The notes below the pieces were generated by a model that saw nothing but the letters and a program-made list of their open reading frames with translations, was not told where the DNA came from and did no database searches. A stretch of 50,261 bases of DNA from an uncultured Acetatifactor sp. (GTDB taxonomy: Bacteria > Bacillota > Clostridia > Lachnospirales > Lachnospiraceae): NCBI GenBank assembly GCA_910586515.1, contig CAJUGL010000023.1, positions 1 through 50,261 on the forward strand. The letters are read 5' to 3'. The position numbers were made by a program, and so were the translations under genes. Shown one piece after another: positions 47,438 through 50,261 of the stretch (position 1 is its first letter; every line of letters begins with the position of its first letter).

Positions 47438-48229
47438 ATGGCAAATAAAATCCAAAGGGTGAATTATCACACCCACTGTGAGCGCTGCCGGCACGCCAGG
47501 GGAAGCGCGGTAGAATATGTGGAAGAAGCCGTCAGGGCCAATGTTTCCTGCCTTGGCTTTTCCGATCATATGCCTTTTTACGATGACCGCTTCGGGCTGC
47601 GCATGCCTTATGAGGAGCTTGAGGACTACCTTCTTGAGATCACGGCCCTCCGGGAAGCTTACCGTGACAGCCTGAAGCTTACACGTGGCTTTGAGGGCGA
47701 ATATGTCCGGGAGGACAATGCTTACTACGAGAAACTGCTCTCACGGGAGGACTGCGACTATCTGCTTTTGGGACAGCATTTTTACGAAAAAGCGAATGGA
47801 AAACTGGTCAATGTCTATGCGCTGAAGGATACGGAGGATTATGAGATTTACGCCGGGAACATTGTGGAAGCCATGCGCACAGGGTACTTCCGGTATGCGG
47901 CCCATCCGGATTTGATTTTCCTGAACGAATTTTCCTGGGATCTTCACTGCGACAGGGCCTGTGACATCATCTTGGACGGAGCGGTCAGGTACGGCTTTGC
48001 CCTGGAATACAATGCCAACGGTTTCCGCAGGGGAAAGAAGCAGTATCCGGACGGGGAGCGGTACCAGTACCCCAATGACAGATTCTGGGAAAAAGTAAGG
48101 GAGGCAGGCATCAGCGTGTATGTGGGCTCGGACTGTCACGAGCCCGGTCAGGTTTACGACAAAACCGTGGAGGCGGCTTACAGGAAACTGGAGGAAATGG
48201 GAATCGCATTCAGGACGGACTGGATATGA
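47438..48229 (+). CDS. hisK: PHP-family histidinol-phosphatase
   Basis: A 263-residue PHP-domain phosphatase of the HisK/HisJ group, which removes phosphate from histidinol phosphate. Metal ligands are visible in order: YHTHCERC near residue 11, FSDHMPF near 44, GFEGEYV, LLGQHFYEK, AAHPDL and the C-terminal SDCHEPG. Length is typical. It is close to the remnant upstream (19 bp) and is the second histidine-pathway gene in the window besides the eukaryotic-type hisA. The start has a TAGAGGAAAAAAT ribosome-binding site. Identity within the PHP family is probable; a general PHP phosphatase is the alternative. Confidence 0.85.
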   Translation: MANKIQRVNYHTHCERCRHARGSAVEYVEEAVRANVSCLGFSDHMPFYDDRFGLRMPYEELEDYLLEITALREAYRDSLKLTRGFEGEYVREDNAYYEKLLSREDCDYLLLGQHFYEKANGKLVNVYALKDTEDYEIYAGNIVEAMRTGYFRYAAHPDLIFLNEFSWDLHCDRACDIILDGAVRYGFALEYNANGFRRGKKQYPDGERYQYPNDRFWEKVREAGISVYVGSDCHEPGQVYDKTVEAAYRKLEEMGIAFRTDWI

Positions 48230-48253
48230 TAAGGACGGCTTCTTCTTATCAGC

Positions 48254-48433
48254 ATGATCGGACTGGCGGCCTGCAGTCTCTCCTGTTATCTGGTGTCCAG
48301 TATCACCATACGTTCCATTGAGCAGAACCGGTTGGAGGAGTCCCTGGAATACAAATTTTCCGTTGAACCATTCTTCTCTTTGGACGGGAAGAAAAAAGGC
48401 GGCATGCGTTTTACCATATTTTTCTGTGGATGA
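48254..48433 (+). pseudogene. Fragment of a membrane protein (59 codons)
   Basis: A frame from ATG 48254 to TGA 48431-48433 encodes one hydrophobic segment (GLAACSLSCYLVSSITI) followed by RSIEQNRLEESLEYKF. This looks like the N-terminal part of a membrane sensor or permease that has lost the rest. There is no ribosome-binding site and the frame extends upstream without a start (LLISM). It lies in the scarred zone after hisK. Confidence 0.4.
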
Positions 48434-48436
48434 ATG

Positions 48437-48466
48437 ACTCCCTGCGTTTTCGGCGGGGAGTTTTTT
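48437..48466 (+). terminator. Rho-independent terminator
   Basis: ACTCCCTGC and GCGGGGAGT form a stem around GTTTTCG, followed by six T. It ends transcription of the hisK region. Confidence 0.85.
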
Positions 48467-48567
48467 GTGAAATATTTCCTCCATATAGATGACTTGCGAA
48501 GCGGGCAGATGCGGTTTTCCGCCTGAAAAGAGGCGAATTGCAGTAACCGCGGGAAAGATGAAATCTA

Positions 48568-48597
48568 TTGACATGGAAGGGATGGAAGTGCTATAGT
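48568..48597 (+). promoter_or_regulatory. pdxK promoter
   Basis: TTGACA (48568-48573), 18 bp, TATAGT (48592-48597), about 105 bp upstream of the kinase start. The leader contains a short GCCCGC/GCGGGC hairpin directly before the ribosome-binding site GGGAGG, which could influence translation. The 48480-48567 stretch holds no gene. Confidence 0.65.
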
Positions 48598-48702
48598 TTG
48601 TGGGAAGGTTAAGCAAAAAAGCATATTCAGTCTATTGACTGCGGACAACAGAAGATTTTCTGCTGTGCCGGTGCCCGCCGAAGCGGGCAGGGAGGTATAA
48701 GA

Positions 48703-49530
48703 ATGAAGAGAGTACTGACTATACAGGACATTTCCTGCCTGGGAAAATGTTCCCTGACCATTGCATTGCCCGTTATATCCGCTCTTGGCTCCGAGACAGT
48801 GATCCTGCCCACGGCAGTTCTGTCCACCCACACCATGTTCCGGAATTTCACCTGCAAAGACCTTTCCGACCAGATAGAACCCATTGCGGAACACTGGAAA
48901 AGCGAGGGCGTGTCCTTTGACGCCATCTACACCGGATATCTGGGGACCATCGGGCAGATAGACCAGATAAAGGAACTGTTCCGCAGCTTCCGGGATGAGA
49001 AGACTGTGATCATCGTTGATCCGGTGATGGCGGACAACGGAAAGCTGTACCCCGCCTTTGACATGGATTATGTAAGGAAGAATGCCGAACTCTGCGCAGA
49101 GGCGGACATCATTGTGCCCAATATTACCGAGGCCTCTCTGATGACAGGGATGGAGTACAGGGAAGAATATGACGAGGCCTATATAAAGGAACTTCTTGCG
49201 GCTCTCAACGAACTGGGGGCAGGGGTCAGCGTCCTGACAGGGGTTTCCCTGGAAAAGGGAAAGACCGGGGTTATGGGATATGACCGGGCCACGGGAGACT
49301 ATTATGTCTATCAGAACCGGAGAATTGACGCGTCCTATCACGGCACGGGAGATCTTTTTTCCAGTACCTGTGTGGGGGAGATTATGGGAGGGAAAGACTG
49401 GCGGGATGCCATGCGCATTGCCGCCGACTATACGGCCCATACCATAGAAGTGACCCAGCAGAATCCGAAAAAGCCCTGGTACGGCGTGGACTTTGAGGCC
49501 ACGATTCCAGAGCTGCTTCAAATGAAATAA
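48703..49530 (+). CDS. pdxY: Pyridoxal/pyridoxamine kinase
   Basis: A 275-residue PfkB/ribokinase-superfamily kinase that phosphorylates vitamin B6 vitamers. The N-terminal LTIQDISCLGKCSLTIALP, the VDPVMADNGKLY segment and the anion-hole/catalytic YHGTGDLFSST (catalytic aspartate) are characteristic. YTGYLGTIGQI is typical of PdxY/PdxK. Length is near the family norm (about 285). It stands alone with its own promoter. No pdxST synthesis genes are in the window, so it is probably a salvage enzyme. pdxK and pdxY names are both used. Confidence 0.9.
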   Translation: MKRVLTIQDISCLGKCSLTIALPVISALGSETVILPTAVLSTHTMFRNFTCKDLSDQIEPIAEHWKSEGVSFDAIYTGYLGTIGQIDQIKELFRSFRDEKTVIIVDPVMADNGKLYPAFDMDYVRKNAELCAEADIIVPNITEASLMTGMEYREEYDEAYIKELLAALNELGAGVSVLTGVSLEKGKTGVMGYDRATGDYYVYQNRRIDASYHGTGDLFSSTCVGEIMGGKDWRDAMRIAADYTAHTIEVTQQNPKKPWYGVDFEATIPELLQMK

Positions 49531-49603
49531 GCTTACAGTGGTTATTGGTTTTGTTGAAAAAATGCTTTCTTTTAAGTAACTGCATTTTGCATGGATTACT
49601 TAA

Positions 49604-49816
49604 AAAGGGAGCATTGTTTCTGTAAAGCAATTACAGCAGGTAAACTGTAAGTTAAGGCATGTTGCTTTTCTGAGAAGGCAAAACGGAATGTCGCAGGAAC
49701 AACTTGCGGACTTGTTTGGTATATCAGCGCAGGCAATCATCAAGTGGGAAAACGGACATACTATGCCATATACATCATATAAAAAGGCCTGTTTTACTCA
49801 ATTCTACCATTGGTAG
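49604..49816 (+). pseudogene. XRE-family helix-turn-helix remnant
   Basis: A 71-codon open stretch encodes a good XRE DNA-binding helix-turn-helix (FLRRQNGMSQEQLADLFG, then AQAIIKWENGHTMP) but has no ATG, GTG or TTG start upstream of the domain, and ends after it at TAG 49814-49816. XRE repressors normally begin just before this motif and continue further. It is probably a decayed regulator. Upstream, TTTTAAGTAA and TTACTTAAAA (49570-49605) form a perfect 10-bp stem that may end the kinase transcript. Confidence 0.6.
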
Positions 49817-49890
49817 GTGTTCATTTCTGCGCCGGAATTCGATAATAGAATCTAAGACCTATGAACAATCCCAGGCAGGAGGGCTGAATC

Positions 49891-50261
49891 ATGAATCAAA
49901 TGACTGATTTTGTTTTGTTGCCGATTGTACTGTCGGCTCTCGTTCTGAATTTGATTGCGGCCCGCCGCAGCTCATGTTATACTTTGATTACAGGGCAATC
50001 CCGGGATATAGAGGACAAACTGATTGCCTATTTCCTGGACAGAAATCTGCTGTTCAGCCGACAGAACCCGGACAGGCTGGTCTTCACCGATAAGGAGGGC
50101 TGGCGGATTTCGGACGCATTCTATCCCTTCGAACCCATGCGAATCGGAATCCAGAACATCATGGAGACCATTTCTTCCCTGGGATACGGGAATGCGCCTG
50201 CCGCGTCAGCCGGGTGGAAGTATCTGGATGGGGCAAAAGATGAGACGGGGCGCGTAATCCT
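49891..50261 (+). CDS. Hypothetical membrane-anchored protein, partial
   Basis: The frame begins at ATG 49891 with CAGGAGG seven bases upstream and runs to the window edge without a stop (123 codons seen). The N-terminus is one hydrophobic helix (FVLLPIVLSALVLNLIAA) followed by a soluble region with IEDKLIAYFLDRNLLF, DRLVFTDKEGWRISD and YPFEPMRIGIQ. No family was recognised. The 3' end is outside the window, so size and function are open. Confidence 0.6.
   Translation, partial: MNQMTDFVLLPIVLSALVLNLIAARRSSCYTLITGQSRDIEDKLIAYFLDRNLLFSRQNPDRLVFTDKEGWRISDAFYPFEPMRIGIQNIMETISSLGYGNAPAASAGWKYLDGAKDETGRVI

Noticed and set aside
40760..48695. Similar GTGCCCGCCG-AAGCGGGCA hairpins after dapB and before pdxY
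   Set aside because: Short GC hairpins of this kind are common as terminators or leader stems; two copies without conserved flanks do not make a repeat family.
1..50261. CRISPR arrays, tRNA and rRNA genes, replication origin
   Set aside because: No regularly spaced repeats, no tRNA T-arm patterns and no clustered DnaA boxes were seen.

Overview
The window looks like chromosome from a spore-forming Clostridia species, most probably a member of the Lachnospiraceae. The evidence is a complete spoIIIA operon, spoIVB, the Firmicutes cluster from nusB to recN, oxygen-independent ribonucleotide reductase, strong AGGAGG ribosome-binding sites and a moderately high G+C core. This assignment comes from gene content and order; no database search was possible.

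Layout. At 1-620 a hicA-hicB toxin-antitoxin pair runs leftward off the edge. At 1100-6640 lie a tiny membrane protein, a YjjG-like nucleotidase, a WYL regulator and a nucleotide block (nrdD, nrdG, a dUTPase) behind a promoter with two NrdR-like boxes. At 6970-12163 are citrate synthase, a polytopic membrane protein and a transglutaminase-like protein. At 12371-17769 is the eight-gene spoIIIA operon (AA-AH), followed by deoB, prfC and a second transglutaminase-like lipoprotein. From 22372 to 33247 a dense unidirectional cluster carries asp23-like, nusB, xseA, xseB, ispA, dxs, tlyA, nadK, argR, recN and spoIVB. At 33250-35340 an AT-rich accessory patch holds an orphan PD-(D/E)XK-like protein, small ORFs and a ribbon-helix-helix protein. 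Core genes resume with typA, an SSB-like protein, a corrinoid adenosyltransferase-like protein, dapA, dapB, a low-complexity lipoprotein, a eukaryotic-type HisA, a degenerate M23 protein, a bactofilin, a YerC-like repressor and a DUF1836 protein. From 45176 to the right edge is a scarred region: two unrelated solute-binding-protein fragments flank a large serine recombinase, then come histidinol phosphatase, remnants, pyridoxal kinase, an HTH remnant and a partial membrane protein.

The most distinctive discovery is a family of short non-coding mobile elements (MITE-like). There are four copies in this window (817-972, 10117-10288, 17778-17826, 17937-18115). They share inverted ends of the type GTTACTGTTCA/TGAACAGTAAC, internal hairpins, and 8-bp flanking duplications that match at 8/8, 7/8, 6/8 and 6/8 positions. 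One copy is an exact internal-deletion derivative; another has rewritten the C-terminus of the gene it landed in. Other notable signals are a cobalamin-riboswitch-like leader in front of the bactofilin, a four-copy ATACACAA operator at the hicA promoter, and a yeast-like HisA in a bacterium.
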